A stretch of DNA of 64,000 nt from Sphingomonas sp. Y38-1Y (GTDB lineage Bacteria; Pseudomonadota; Alphaproteobacteria; Sphingomonadales; Sphingomonadaceae): positions 1,984,001 to 2,048,000 of the forward strand of contig NZ_CP135916.1 in NCBI RefSeq assembly GCF_032391395.1. Direction: 5' to 3'. Shown here piece by piece: positions 55,281-64,000 of this stretch. The number at the start of each line of letters is the position of its first letter. Position 1 is the first letter of the stretch. The notes beneath the pieces were generated by a model, which saw nothing but the letters and a program-made list of their open reading frames with translations, was not told the DNA's origin and did not search any database. A program made the position numbers and the translations under genes.

Positions 55281-55356
55281 TCGGGGAGGGTAAATAGGAG
55301 CGGCGTGATCGGGCAAGATCCAGTGCTTTGCGACGTGTTGGCTGTACCCCCCCAAA

Positions 55357-55488
55357 CCGTTCGTCCTGAGCTTGTCGAAGGACGTGCCGCAAACAGCGCG
55401 GCCTCCCACGTGCTTCGACAGGCTCAGCACAAACGGGATTTGTGGTATCGGACTAAATCCCATTCGTCCCGAGCTTGTCGAACGGCTG
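55357..55488. repeat. Inverted repeat plus extra arm (TTCGTCCTGAGCTTGTCGAA family)
   Basis: Arms 55357-55386 and 55407-55436 are complementary with about three mismatches. A further single arm of the same family lies at 55461-55488. They fill the gap between the FAD monooxygenase stop and the MmcQ/YjbR start. Confidence 0.85.
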
Positions 55489-55497
55489 CTCTTCCGC

Positions 55498-56700
55498 TCA
55501 CCCGCGTGGGTAAGGCGACAGGTCCGGACCCTCGGGCGGTGACGCGAACAGTTTGGACGCGCCCTTCTGCAATGCCGGCTTGCTTGCGACCCACAGCGCC
55601 TTGTGGAGGAGGGCGATGCCGGTGTCGCTCTTGGGATGCATCAGCCGCGGTGCGAACTTGGGGACGCCCTGCCCCGCCTTGACCATCGGGCGCATCGCTT
55701 CCTCATAGGCCGCGAACGCCGCTGCGGGGTCGGCATGCCGGATCAACTCGCTGGCGAGGACATAGCCACCGGTGACCGCCAGCGTCGCGCCGACGCCGCC
55801 GAGCGGGGTGACGCACCACGCGGCATCGCCGGTCAGGACGACGCGTCCGCTGGACCAGCGCGGCATCCGCACCTGACGCAGTGCATCGAAATAGAAGTCG
55901 TCCGTGTCCGCCATCGCCGCCAGGATCCGCGGCGTCTCCCATCCGGCATCCTCGAAGCGGTCGCGCAGCCATGCCTTTTGCCGTTCGACCGGCCAGTCCT
56001 GTTCGCCTTGCGCCTCGCCGTGGATCGACAGCATCGCGCGGGTGGTGCCGTGGCGATCGGGGCGGAGCGAGACGCTGCGCTTGCCCGGCGCATTGTACCA
56101 GCGCCACATGCGGTCATCGTCGGGCGCGCGCGGGATGGTGAAATAGGCGATCGTCAGGTCCATCCAGCGCGGATCGTTCTCGCCCGGAAAGACGAGCTCG
56201 CGCGTCGAGGAGCCGACGCCCTCGGCAACGATGATGGCGTCGTAGCGCGCCTGTTCGCCGCTCTCGAACGTGACCTCGCCATCTTCGATCGCCTTGACGC
56301 TGTCGCCGAAGCGATAGGTCGCGTGATCCTTGGCCTGATCGTAGAGCAGACGGGCTAGATCGCCGCGCAAAATCTCCATTTCCGCAGTGGGACCGTCGGT
56401 GCCGATCTCTTCGGTGACGAACGACGCCTCGGGCTCGCCTGATTCGTCGATGAAGGCCGTGCCCTCCTCGCCGGTTCCGGCATCGAGCGCCGCCTGTTCG
56501 AGGCCCATGCGCCGCATCACCTCACGCCCGGTGCCGCGAATGTCGACATTCTGGCCGCCGTCGCGGAATGCCGGCGCACGCTCGACGACCGTGACGTCGA
56601 AGCCGTGGCGGCCGAGCCACCAGGCGGCGGTATTGCCGGCGATACTGGCACCGGTGATGAGAATGTTGCGGTCGGTCATGCAGGCAGAAACATCAGTCAT
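55498..56700 (-). CDS. FAD-dependent monooxygenase (PHBH-like)
   Basis: About a 400-residue flavoprotein hydroxylase. The N-terminal Rossmann motif is NILITGASIAGNTAAWWLGRHG (in part), then DVTVVERAPAFRDGGQNVD. The mid-protein DG-like YDAIIVAEGVGSSTR and the second FAD motif GRVVLTGDAAWCVTPLGGVGA are present. The start is ATG 56700 (GGAAC upstream) or ATG 56679. It follows the MarR gene with an eight-base overlap, so MarR probably controls it. The substrate may be an aromatic or an antibiotic. Confidence 0.9.
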   Translation of the reverse strand: MTDVSACMTDRNILITGASIAGNTAAWWLGRHGFDVTVVERAPAFRDGGQNVDIRGTGREVMRRMGLEQAALDAGTGEEGTAFIDESGEPEASFVTEEIGTDGPTAEMEILRGDLARLLYDQAKDHATYRFGDSVKAIEDGEVTFESGEQARYDAIIVAEGVGSSTRELVFPGENDPRWMDLTIAYFTIPRAPDDDRMWRWYNAPGKRSVSLRPDRHGTTRAMLSIHGEAQGEQDWPVERQKAWLRDRFEDAGWETPRILAAMADTDDFYFDALRQVRMPRWSSGRVVLTGDAAWCVTPLGGVGATLAVTGGYVLASELIRHADPAAAFAAYEEAMRPMVKAGQGVPKFAPRLMHPKSDTGIALLHKALWVASKPALQKGASKLFASPPEGPDLSPYPRG

Positions 56701-57163
56701 GATGTTTCGTTCCGACACCCTCCAGATTCTCGATGAGGCGCCAGAGCAGGCCGACCAGAAGCTCGCGTTCACGCGCGTCGAAACCCGCAAGGCCGGCGGC
56801 GTTGGCGTCGAGCAAAGCGTGGCCGCCAATCTCCGCCATCTTCGCCCCTTCGGGTGTAAGCGCCACGAGCGCCGCGCGGCGATCGCCGGGCTGGGGCGTG
56901 CGCTCGATCAGCCCCATGCGTTCGAGCTTGTCCAGCAGCGCGACCATCGCCGGCTGGCGTACGGCGGAGGCGACGACCATGTCGCGCTGGCGCATCGGCC
57001 CCTGCCACGACAGCAGCATCAGCGGGCCGATCAGTGCGAGCGACAGGCCATGCGGGCGAAGTGCCGCGTCGACCGCGCGGTTGAAGACGCGCGCGGCATG
57101 GTTGGCGAGATAGCCGGGCGCCTGCGCCGCCGCGGGATGCAGCAGCGGCGCCTCGTCGCTCAC
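56693..57163 (-). CDS. MarR family transcriptional regulator
   Basis: A 156-residue winged-helix regulator. The DNA-binding part is MRQRDMVVASAVRQPAMVALLDKLERMGLIERTPQPGDRRAALVALTPEG (partly shown), with the wing at PGDRRAALVALT. Starts at GTG 57163, overlapping the purN stop (GTGA). It is followed by a FAD monooxygenase gene and probably senses that enzyme's substrate. Its coupling to purN may simply reflect read-through. Confidence 0.9.
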   Translation of the reverse strand: MSDEAPLLHPAAAQAPGYLANHAARVFNRAVDAALRPHGLSLALIGPLMLLSWQGPMRQRDMVVASAVRQPAMVALLDKLERMGLIERTPQPGDRRAALVALTPEGAKMAEIGGHALLDANAAGLAGFDARERELLVGLLWRLIENLEGVGTKHHD

Positions 57164-57732
57164 CGCGACAGAAACCGATCGAGCGCCGCGGGATAGAGCG
57201 CATGCTCGGCGTCGAGCACCCGCGCGGCGAGCGTGTCGGGCGTGTCGCCGGGCAGGATGTCGACCTGTGCCTGGCCGATCACCGGGCCGCCGTCGAGTTC
57301 CTCGGTCACCAGATGCACCGATGCGCCGGCAACGCTGTCGCCCGCGGCGATCGCCCGTGCGTGCGTGTCGAGGCCCTTGTACTTGGGCAGCAGCGAGGGA
57401 TGGATGTTGAGGATGCGCCCGCGCCAGCGCTCGACGAAAGCGGGCGAGAGCAGGCGCATATAGCCGGCGAGCGCGATCACCTCGACCCGCATGCCGCGCA
57501 GGGCACGCTCGATCTCGGCCTCGTAATCGGCTTTGGGCCGGCCCTTGGGCGAGGTCGCATAGGTGACGATGCCCTCACCCTCCGCCCAAGCCAAGCCGGG
57601 GGCTTCGGGCTTGTCGCTGGCGACGATGACCACGTCGTAGCGCGCATCGGGCAGGCGGCTGGCGGCGACGAGCGCCTGCATGTTCGACCCGCGTCCCGAC
57701 AGGAGGATTCCGACGCGGCGCCGTTCAGCCAT
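57160..57732 (-). CDS. purN: Phosphoribosylglycinamide formyltransferase PurN
   Basis: A 190-residue folate-dependent GAR transformylase. Conserved: [16 protein letters not shown] (phosphate loop), catalytic Asn/His/Asp in [20 protein letters not shown] and [21 protein letters not shown] 57732 was chosen; it overlaps the purM stop by eight bases, so the pair is coupled. Confidence 0.97.
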   Translation of the reverse strand: MAERRRVGILLSGRGSNMQALVAASRLPDARYDVVIVASDKPEAPGLAWAEGEGIVTYATSPKGRPKADYEAEIERALRGMRVEVIALAGYMRLLSPAFVERWRGRILNIHPSLLPKYKGLDTHARAIAAGDSVAGASVHLVTEELDGGPVIGQAQVDILPGDTPDTLAARVLDAEHALYPAALDRFLSR

Positions 57733-58822
57733 GGTTGTGCGTCGCTTCCCATGCGCCACGCGCCGACCAGGTCTCGTCGCCGCCGACGACGGTGCAGCCG
57801 CGCGGTCCCGCCTCGATCGTGCCGATGCGGTGGACGGTCTCGCCGGCGGCGGTCAGGTCGGCGGCAACGGCGTCGGCGTCGTCGACCGCGACGATCGCGA
57901 CCATGCCGATGCCGCAGTTGAAGGTGCGCGCCATCTCGCCGGGCTCGATCGCGCCCTGTGCCTGGAGGAACGCCATCAGCCGCGGCTGCTCCCAGGCATC
58001 CGCGTCGATGCGGGCGTGCGCGCCGTCGGGCAGGACGCGCGGAATGTTCTCAAGGAGGCCGCCGCCGGTGATGTGCGCCAGTCCCTTGATGCGCCGTGCG
58101 CGGACCAGCGGCAGCAGGTTGGCGACATAGATGCGCGTCGGGGCCATCAAGGCCTCGATCAGGATCACGTCCTGGTCGAACAGCGCGGGGCGATCGAGCT
58201 TCCACCCGCGATCGGCGGCGAGGCGGCGGACGAGCGAATAGCCGTTGGAATGAACGCCCGTGGAGGCCAGCCCAATCACGACGTCGCCGGGTGCGATGTC
58301 GCGGCCGGTCAGCAGCGCATCGCGCTCGACCGCGCCGACGCAGAAGCCCGCCAGGTCGTAATCGCCATCGGCATACATGCCCGGCATCTCGGCAGTCTCG
58401 CCGCCGATCAGTGCGCAGCCCGCCTGGCGGCACCCCTCCGCAATGCCGGCGATGACCCGCTCTGCAACGGCGTTGTCGAGTTTGCCGCTGGCATAATAGT
58501 CGAGGAAGAACAGCGGCTCGGCGCCCTGAACGATCAGGTCGTTGGCGCACATCGCGACCAGGTCGATGCCGACGCCGTCATGCGCGTCATGCTCGATCGC
58601 GAGCTTGAGCTTGGTACCGACGCCGTCGTTCGCCGCGACGAGCAGCGGGTCGGTGAAGCCCGCGGCCTTGAGGTCGAACAGGCCACCGAACCCGCCAAGA
58701 TCGGCATCGGCGCCGGGCCGCCGCGTCGCGCGGGCGAGCGGTCCGATCGCGCGGACGAGCGCGTTGCCGGCATCGATCGAGACGCCCGCCTGGGCATAGG
58801 TATAGGGCTTGGGGTCGGTCAT
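57725..58822 (-). CDS. purM: Phosphoribosylformylglycinamidine cyclo-ligase PurM
   Basis: A 365-residue AIR synthetase. Motifs: [108 protein letters not shown] 58822 was chosen ([13 protein letters not shown]). Divergent from the DUF2066-like gene across a palindromic repeat. Confidence 0.97.
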   Translation of the reverse strand: MTDPKPYTYAQAGVSIDAGNALVRAIGPLARATRRPGADADLGGFGGLFDLKAAGFTDPLLVAANDGVGTKLKLAIEHDAHDGVGIDLVAMCANDLIVQGAEPLFFLDYYASGKLDNAVAERVIAGIAEGCRQAGCALIGGETAEMPGMYADGDYDLAGFCVGAVERDALLTGRDIAPGDVVIGLASTGVHSNGYSLVRRLAADRGWKLDRPALFDQDVILIEALMAPTRIYVANLLPLVRARRIKGLAHITGGGLLENIPRVLPDGAHARIDADAWEQPRLMAFLQAQGAIEPGEMARTFNCGIGMVAIVAVDDADAVAADLTAAGETVHRIGTIEAGPRGCTVVGGDETWSARGAWEATHNHG

Positions 58823-58895
58823 GCCCGTGCCGATACGGCGGGGGCGGGGGCGAGGCAATGGGCTGGGTGCGGCCCAGTGCATACTGCCCTCCGGC

Positions 58896-58983
58896 CGTCA
58901 CCCCGGGCTTGACCCGGGGTCCCGCTGCCTTTCGCCGCCAGAAGAAGAAAGAAGCGGGATCCCAGATCAAGTCCGGGATGACG
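58896..58983. repeat. Inverted repeat (GTCACCCCGG...CCGGGGTCCCGC family)
   Basis: Arms 58896-58926 and 58953-58983 are complementary with several mismatches. Related to 50896-50978. Unlike the other copies it lies between divergent genes, upstream of the DUF2066-like gene. Confidence 0.85.
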
Positions 58984-59055
58984 AACGAGACGGAGGATGA
59001 CGAAAGCTCAACAGGACTCTTGGTTTTCGCCACCGGCTTCGCCAAAAGAGCCGCG

Positions 59056-60273
59056 ATGCGGGGTCAGCTTGCCAGGATCGCGACGCTTGCCGCCGGTGCC
59101 GCGATGGTGCTGGCGGTTACGTCGTCGCGTGCGCAGGACGGCTCCGGTAGCTTCGAGGTTTCGGGCGTCACCGTCGACGTGACCGCCAAGGATGCCGATG
59201 CCGCGCGCAACGGCGGCTGGCGGCTGGCGCAGCGCAAGGGCTGGTCGATGCTGTCGCAGCGGTTGACGGGCAAGGCGGGCGGGCTGCCCGACGGCACGCT
59301 CGACAGCCTCGTCACCGGCATCGTCGTCGAGAACGAGCAGATCGGCCCCAATCGCTACATCGCGCGGCTGGGCGTGCTGTTCAATCGCGCGCGGGCGGCG
59401 GAGATCCTGGGCGTCAGCGGGTTCATGACGCGCTCCCCGCCGCTGCTGCTGGTGCCGATGATCCGATCGGGCGGAGCCGAGACGGTGTTCGAGCGCGAGA
59501 CGCCCTGGCATGCCGCCTGGAGCCGCTTTCGCACTGGTAACACCTCGATCGACTATATCCGGCCCGCCGGCAACGGCACCGATGCGCTCCTGATGAACGC
59601 CGGGCTGACCGGGCGACCGGGGCGCGGCTGGTGGCGGAGCGTGCTCGACCAATATGGCGCTAACGACGTGCTGATCCCGCAGGTGACGCTCTATCGGCAA
59701 TGGCCGGGCGGACCGGTGATCGGCGTGTTCCGCGCCGGGTACGGCCCCGACAATCGCGATGCCGGCAGCTTCAGCCTGCGCGTTGCGAACAGCGACGGCC
59801 TGAACGCGCTGCTCGACACCGGCGTCCGGCGGATGGACGAGGCGTATCAGGCGGCGCTGCGCGGCGGGATGCTGCGCCCCGATCCGCTGCTCGACTTTAC
59901 CCCGCCGAGCGATCAGCCGGTGGTCGACGACACGCCGCTGCTGCCCGGCGACATTCCGATCATCGACGAGGGCCCCACGCTGCCCGCCGAGGGGCCGGTC
60001 GCCGTCGTCACGCTTCAGTTCGACACGCCGGGCGTCGGCGCGGTCAGCTCGGCCGAAGCGTCAGTCCGCGGCATCCCGGGCGTGCGCAGCGCCGCGACCA
60101 GCAGCCTGGCGCTGGGCGGCGTGTCGGTGATGCGCGTCGAGTTCGCGGGCGATCCCGCGGTGCTTGCCGTCGCGCTTAGCCAGCGCGGCTGGACGGTGGA
60201 GGGGAGCGGCAGCACGCTTCGTATCCGCCGCGGCGGCAATGCCGCGCCGGCCGAGGCGCCGCCGCCCGGATGA
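59056..60273 (+). CDS. Exported protein, DUF2066-like
   Basis: A 405-residue protein. ATG 59056 begins a leader (MRGQLARIATLAAGAAMVLAV) with cleavage near SRAQD. The body contains GGWRLAQRKGWSMLSQRLTG and ENEQIGPNRYIARLGVLFNR, which are typical of the DUF2066 group of periplasmic proteins often found before hda/hdaA. The C-terminal ~80 residues (VAVVTLQFDTPGVGAVSSAE) resemble a small ferredoxin-like domain. Function unknown. Its stop overlaps hdaA by four bases. Confidence 0.8.
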   Translation: MRGQLARIATLAAGAAMVLAVTSSRAQDGSGSFEVSGVTVDVTAKDADAARNGGWRLAQRKGWSMLSQRLTGKAGGLPDGTLDSLVTGIVVENEQIGPNRYIARLGVLFNRARAAEILGVSGFMTRSPPLLLVPMIRSGGAETVFERETPWHAAWSRFRTGNTSIDYIRPAGNGTDALLMNAGLTGRPGRGWWRSVLDQYGANDVLIPQVTLYRQWPGGPVIGVFRAGYGPDNRDAGSFSLRVANSDGLNALLDTGVRRMDEAYQAALRGGMLRPDPLLDFTPPSDQPVVDDTPLLPGDIPIIDEGPTLPAEGPVAVVTLQFDTPGVGAVSSAEASVRGIPGVRSAATSSLALGGVSVMRVEFAGDPAVLAVALSQRGWTVEGSGSTLRIRRGGNAAPAEAPPPG

Positions 60274-60908
60274 CCCAGCTTCGCCTGCCGCTCCAACGCC
60301 CGGAGGGAGCGCGCAAGGACGAGTTCATCGTCGGCGACGCGAACCAGGCGGCCGTCCATCATCTCGAACATTGGGGCACCTGGCCGGTGATGGCGGCGCT
60401 CCTGACCGGGCCGCGCAAGTCGGGGCGCAGCCTGCTCGCCCGGCTGTTCACACGCCGCGCCGGCGGGCGGATGATCGACGAGGCCGAGCGCGTGAGCGAG
60501 ACCGAGATCTTCCACGCCTGGAACACCGCTCAGGCCGAGCGCAAGCCGCTGCTGATCGTCACCGATCATGCGCCGCCGGACTGGAGCGTGCGGCTGCCCG
60601 ACCTGCGCTCACGCCTCGCCGCGACGCCGGTGCTTCGGATCGACGAGCCCGACGACGCGCTGTTCACCGCGCTGCTCCAGGATCAGCTCGAGCGGCGCGA
60701 GCTCTATGCCGGCGAAGAGGCGGTCGCGTGGATGCTCCGCCGGGTCGAGCGGAGCTATCTGTCGCTGGTCCGCATCGTTGATGCGCTGGACGATGCGGCG
60801 CACGAGGCCGGAAAACGGCGGATTTCGATCCCGCTCGCCCGCCCGGCCTTGTCAGCAAGGGGCCTGCTGGTCCAAGGGGGCGGCGAATTTCGGCACGAGG
60901 AACCATGA
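60270..60908 (+). CDS. hdaA: HdaA-like DnaA regulatory ATPase homologue
   Basis: A 212-residue AAA+ protein that with the sliding clamp inactivates DnaA after initiation. The clamp-binding motif QLRLPL is at residues 3-8. The Walker A loop is GPRKSGRS (47-54), where the usual Lys is Arg53. Walker B is RMIDEAERV. The C-terminal half contains the AAA+ lid (VAWMLRRVERSYLSLVRIVD). The start ATG 60270 overlaps the DUF2066 stop; its own stop overlaps ppk1 by four bases. Confidence 0.88.
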   Translation: MTQLRLPLQRPEGARKDEFIVGDANQAAVHHLEHWGTWPVMAALLTGPRKSGRSLLARLFTRRAGGRMIDEAERVSETEIFHAWNTAQAERKPLLIVTDHAPPDWSVRLPDLRSRLAATPVLRIDEPDDALFTALLQDQLERRELYAGEEAVAWMLRRVERSYLSLVRIVDALDDAAHEAGKRRISIPLARPALSARGLLVQGGGEFRHEEP

Positions 60909-63115
60909 CCCGTCCCGTTCGCCCCAATTTCGAGGAGGCCGCCCCGGACGAGCCGTTCGCGGAGGCACAGACCGGCCGTTACTTCAATCGAGAGCTGTCG
61001 TGGCTGGCGTTCAATCGCCGGGTGATGGAGGAGGCGTGCAACACCGCGCACCCCCTGCTCGAACGATTGCGCTTCCTGTCGATCTCGGGCTCCAATTTCG
61101 ACGAGTTCTTCATGGTCCGCGTCGCGGGCCTTAAGGGGCAACAGGTCCAGGGCGTCGATCCGCGCTCGCTTGACGGCCTAACGCCCAGCCAGCAGCTCGC
61201 CGCGATCGTCGAGGAGGCCGGGCGGCTCGCCGATTCCCAGCAGGCGATCTGGCGTGATCTGCGCGCACAGCTGGCCGCCACCGGCATCCTCGTTCTTGAC
61301 GAGAACGGGATCGATGGGGAGCCAGCCGAATGGCTCGACCGACATTTTCGCGAGCAGATCTTCCCGATCCTGACACCGCAGGCGCTCGATCCGGCGCACC
61401 CGTTCCCGTTCATCCCCAACAAGGGATCGAGCGTGATCTTCGACCTCGTCCGCAAGGCCGATGGACAGGCGATCCGCGAGCTGGTGTTGCTCCCACCCAC
61501 GCTGCCGCGCTTCGTGCGGTTGCCGGGTGATCGCGCCTGCTACGTCCCGATCGAGGCGATGCTCAAGCGGTTCGCGCCGCAACTGTTCCCGGGATACGAG
61601 ATCAAGGGTGCGGCGGCGTTCCGCGTCCTGCGCGACAGCGATATCGAGCTGGAGGAAGAGGCCGAGGACCTGGTCCTCTACTTCCGCACCGCCATCAAGC
61701 GGCGCCGCCGCGGCCGGGTCATCCGGCTTGAGATGGAATCGGCGATCACGTCCGAGCTGGAAGCGGTGCTCAAGGAGGAGTTGGGCGGCAGCGAGGCGAT
61801 CCTGACCGAGGAGGGCAGCTTCCTGGGCGTCGGCGACCTGTCGGCCTTGGTCGACGAGGATCGGCCGGACCTCAAATTCCCGCCTTTCAGCCCGCGTTTC
61901 CCGGAGCGCATCCGCGAATATGGCGGCGACTGTTTCGCGGCGATCCGCGCCAAGGACATCGTCGTCCATCACCCGTACGAGACGTTCGACGTCGTCCTCG
62001 CCTTCCTGAAGCAGGCAGCGGCGGATCCCGACGTCGTCGCGATCAAGCAGACGCTGTATCGCGCGGGCAAGCAGTCGGCGGTCATCAGTGCGCTGATCGC
62101 CGCGGCGGAGGCGGGCAAGTCGGTGACCGCGGTCGTCGAGTTGAAGGCGCGTTTCGACGAGGAGCAGAATCTCCTCTGGGCCGATGCGCTGGAGCGCGCG
62201 GGCGTCCAGGTCGTCTATGGCTTCATCGATTGGAAGACGCACGCCAAGATCTCGATGGTCGTCCGGCGCGAGAATGGCGAGTTCCGCAGCTACGTCCATT
62301 TCGGCACGGGCAACTACCACCCGATCACCGCGCGCATCTATACCGACCTCAGCTACTTCACTGCCGATCCGGCGCTGGGGCGCGATGCGGCGCAGCTGTT
62401 CAACTACATCACCGGCTATGTCGAGCCGCAGGGGCTCGAACAGCTGCGGATGAGCCCGCGCGACCTGCGCGCCAGTCTGATCGCGCTGATCGATCGCGAG
62501 ATCGGCTTTGCGCGCGCGGGCAAGCCGGCGGGGCTGTGGGCAAAGATGAACTCGCTGGTCGACCCCGCGATTATCGAGAAGCTTTATGAGGCTAGCGGCG
62601 CGGGGGTCGAGATCGACCTGATCGTTCGCGGCATCTGCTGCCTGCGCCCCGGCGTGCCGGGCCTGTCCGACCATATCCGGGTCAAGTCGATCGTCGGCCG
62701 CTTCCTGGAGCACAGCCGCATCTGGGCGTTCGGCAATGGCAAGGAGCTGCCCAACGACGATGCCCGGCTCTACATCTCGTCGGCCGACTGGATGCCGCGC
62801 AATTTCGATCGGCGCGTCGAATTCATGCTGCCGATCAACAACCCGACGGTGCACGACCAGATCTTGGATCAGGTGATGGTCGCCAACCTCCTCGATACCG
62901 AGCAGAGCTGGGAATTGCAGCCCGACGGCACCTATGAGCGCGAGGAGCCTGGCAGTAAGCCGTTCAACCTGCACCGCTATTTCATGACCAACCCTTCACT
63001 GTCGGGGCGCGGTGCGGCGCTGGCCAGCCGCGGGGCGGTGCCCAAGCTCAAGCTGCGCCGGCCACAGGCGGCGCTGCCGCCTCCGCCGCCGACGCAGGAC
63101 CTCGATCCGGCGTGA
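60905..63115 (+). CDS. ppk1: Polyphosphate kinase 1
   Basis: A 736-residue enzyme making polyphosphate from ATP. Domains in order: N-terminal helical (RYFNRELSWLAFNRRVMEEA), head, C1 and C2. The autophosphorylated His is in WKTHAKISMVVRRENG. VYGFIDWKTHAK, HFGTGNYHPITARIYTD and IRGICCLRPGVPGLSDHI are family signatures. ATG 60905 overlaps hdaA; the stop overlaps ppx by four bases, so polyphosphate synthesis and degradation are coupled. Confidence 0.98.
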   Translation: MTRPVRPNFEEAAPDEPFAEAQTGRYFNRELSWLAFNRRVMEEACNTAHPLLERLRFLSISGSNFDEFFMVRVAGLKGQQVQGVDPRSLDGLTPSQQLAAIVEEAGRLADSQQAIWRDLRAQLAATGILVLDENGIDGEPAEWLDRHFREQIFPILTPQALDPAHPFPFIPNKGSSVIFDLVRKADGQAIRELVLLPPTLPRFVRLPGDRACYVPIEAMLKRFAPQLFPGYEIKGAAAFRVLRDSDIELEEEAEDLVLYFRTAIKRRRRGRVIRLEMESAITSELEAVLKEELGGSEAILTEEGSFLGVGDLSALVDEDRPDLKFPPFSPRFPERIREYGGDCFAAIRAKDIVVHHPYETFDVVLAFLKQAAADPDVVAIKQTLYRAGKQSAVISALIAAAEAGKSVTAVVELKARFDEEQNLLWADALERAGVQVVYGFIDWKTHAKISMVVRRENGEFRSYVHFGTGNYHPITARIYTDLSYFTADPALGRDAAQLFNYITGYVEPQGLEQLRMSPRDLRASLIALIDREIGFARAGKPAGLWAKMNSLVDPAIIEKLYEASGAGVEIDLIVRGICCLRPGVPGLSDHIRVKSIVGRFLEHSRIWAFGNGKELPNDDARLYISSADWMPRNFDRRVEFMLPINNPTVHDQILDQVMVANLLDTEQSWELQPDGTYEREEPGSKPFNLHRYFMTNPSLSGRGAALASRGAVPKLKLRRPQAALPPPPPTQDLDPA

Positions 63116-64000
63116 GTTTGTTCTTCCGCAAGGGCGCGGACGACGCGCGCGCGCGTACCGCGATCATCGACATCGGTTCGAACTCGATCCGGCTGGTCGT
63201 CTATGAAGGGCCGGCGCGGCTGCCCGCCACCTTGTTCAACGAAAAGGTGCTGGCGGGGCTCGGTCGCGGGCTGGCCGAGACCGGCGCGATCAGTGACGAG
63301 GGCATGGCCGCGGCGCGCAAGGCGCTGGCGCGCTTCGCGATGCTGGCACGGGCGATGGAGGTGAGCGAGCTTCGCACCGTCGCCACCGCCGCGGTGCGCG
63401 AGGCATCGAACGGCCCCGAACTGCTCGCCATGGCCGCCGAGCTGGGCCTGGAGGTCGAGCTTCTGTCCGGCGAGGCGGAAGCGATGGCGTCGGGGCTGGG
63501 CGTGCTGTCGGCGTTTCCCGACGCGGACGGCATCGTCGGCGATCTGGGCGGCGGCAGCCTGGAACTCGTTCGCGTGCGCGGCGGCGAGCTTGGCGAGCGC
63601 GTGTCGTTTCCGCTCGGCGTGCTGCGCATCGCCGCGATCCGCGCGGGCGGCAAGGGGACGCTCGACCGACACGTCGCGCGGGTGCTGGCCGACGCGGGCT
63701 GGACCGGGCGTGGCCGCGGACTGCCGCTGTTCCTGGTGGGCGGATCGTGGCGCGCGCTGGCGCGGCTCGACATGCACCAGACCGCCTATCCGCTGCCCGT
63801 CATCCACGGATATCGCCTGTCGAGTGACACGATCCAGCGGCTGATCCGGACAATCGGCGCGCTGCCCAAGGGCAAGCTGCGCACCATCCCCAATCTGTCG
63901 GGCGGGCGCATCGGCACGATGGACGATGCCGCCCGGCTGCTCACCGTGCTGCTGAAGCATCTGGGCTGCGAGGCGACGATCACTTCCTCGTTCGGGCTGC
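63112..64000 (+). CDS. ppx: Exopolyphosphatase/GppA phosphatase, 3' end outside the window
   Basis: About 296 residues are visible from GTG 63112, overlapping the ppk1 stop (GTGA). The family is about 310-510 residues, so the remainder lies beyond the window. The ASKHA fold is evident: IIDIGSNSIRLVVYEG (phosphate 1), VATAAVREASNGPEL, GEAEAMASGLG, and VGDLGGGSLELV (phosphate 2). Hydrolyses polyphosphate and perhaps pppGpp. Confidence 0.92.
   Translation, partial: MSLFFRKGADDARARTAIIDIGSNSIRLVVYEGPARLPATLFNEKVLAGLGRGLAETGAISDEGMAAARKALARFAMLARAMEVSELRTVATAAVREASNGPELLAMAAELGLEVELLSGEAEAMASGLGVLSAFPDADGIVGDLGGGSLELVRVRGGELGERVSFPLGVLRIAAIRAGGKGTLDRHVARVLADAGWTGRGRGLPLFLVGGSWRALARLDMHQTAYPLPVIHGYRLSSDTIQRLIRTIGALPKGKLRTIPNLSGGRIGTMDDAARLLTVLLKHLGCEATITSSFGL

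Noticed and set aside
61178..62974. Long minus-strand frame opposite ppk1 (598 codons)
   Set aside because: Antisense shadow of ppk1 with no family-like segments.

Overview
The window is a 64 kb piece of a high-GC alphaproteobacterial chromosome, almost certainly from the Sphingomonas group (Sphingomonadaceae). Supporting signs are a TonB-dependent receptor in a catabolic cluster, split glycine decarboxylase (gcvPA/gcvPB), a lipoyl domain fused to the pyruvate dehydrogenase E1 beta chain, a HdaA-like gene beside ppk1, and many short palindromic repeats of the 'TTCGTCCTGAGCTTGTCGAAGG' type (quoted here only as a label; positions are in the features). This assignment is inference from gene content; no phylogenetic marker search could be run. 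The window is gene dense and mostly housekeeping, with about 62 protein genes, two tRNAs (Pro-CGG and Cys-GCA), one tandem glycine riboswitch, and no insertion sequence, prophage or CRISPR array that I can see.

Layout. 1-2988: the 3' end of a type VI secretion clpV (tssH) and a methyltransferase with a regulatory domain. 3013-4730: queuosine-precursor transporter, purQ, purS. 4806-7476: a Slam-like outer-membrane protein and a TbpB-like surface lipoprotein. 7620-16204: dienelactone hydrolase, glutathione transferase, tRNA-Pro, a beta-propeller protein, an unknown exported protein, lepA, phasin, modA and a membrane glycosyltransferase. 16207-22728: an aspartic protease, then a putative aromatic 2-oxoacid operon (benzoylformate-decarboxylase-like enzyme, TonB receptor, NTF2-like protein, IclR regulator). 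22972-27823: glycine riboswitch and gcvT-gcvH-gcvPA-gcvPB. 27864-36422: wrbA, pirin, arfB, dsbD, redoxin, cysS, a CrtI-like oxidoreductase, a small zinc-ribbon protein and tRNA-Cys.

36611-40745: a CoxE-like VWA protein and a MoxR ATPase separated by a glycosyltransferase and a CHAP amidase. 40814-44495: an unknown protein, a frameshifted PAS protein, and a PiT phosphate transporter behind a Pho-box-like site. 44565-50870: rsmD, an RluB-type pseudouridine synthase with a long basic tail, a receiver-domain protein, an N-terminally truncated argJ, and pdhA-pdhB. 51093-57163: a SleB-type cell-wall hydrolase, cysK, an MFS exporter, a MmcQ/YjbR protein, a FAD monooxygenase and a MarR regulator. 57160-64000: purN, purM, a DUF2066-like exported protein, hdaA, ppk1 and the start of ppx.

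The most unusual items are the Slam/TbpB-like pair, the operon coupling a thiamine-diphosphate decarboxylase to a TonB receptor, the methyltransferase directly behind clpV, the damaged argJ and PAS genes, and a locally AT-rich stretch with a strong terminator (29817-29963) that may encode a small RNA. Short palindromic repeats of at least four families sit at nearly every operon end, and one pair sits inside the gcv operon.
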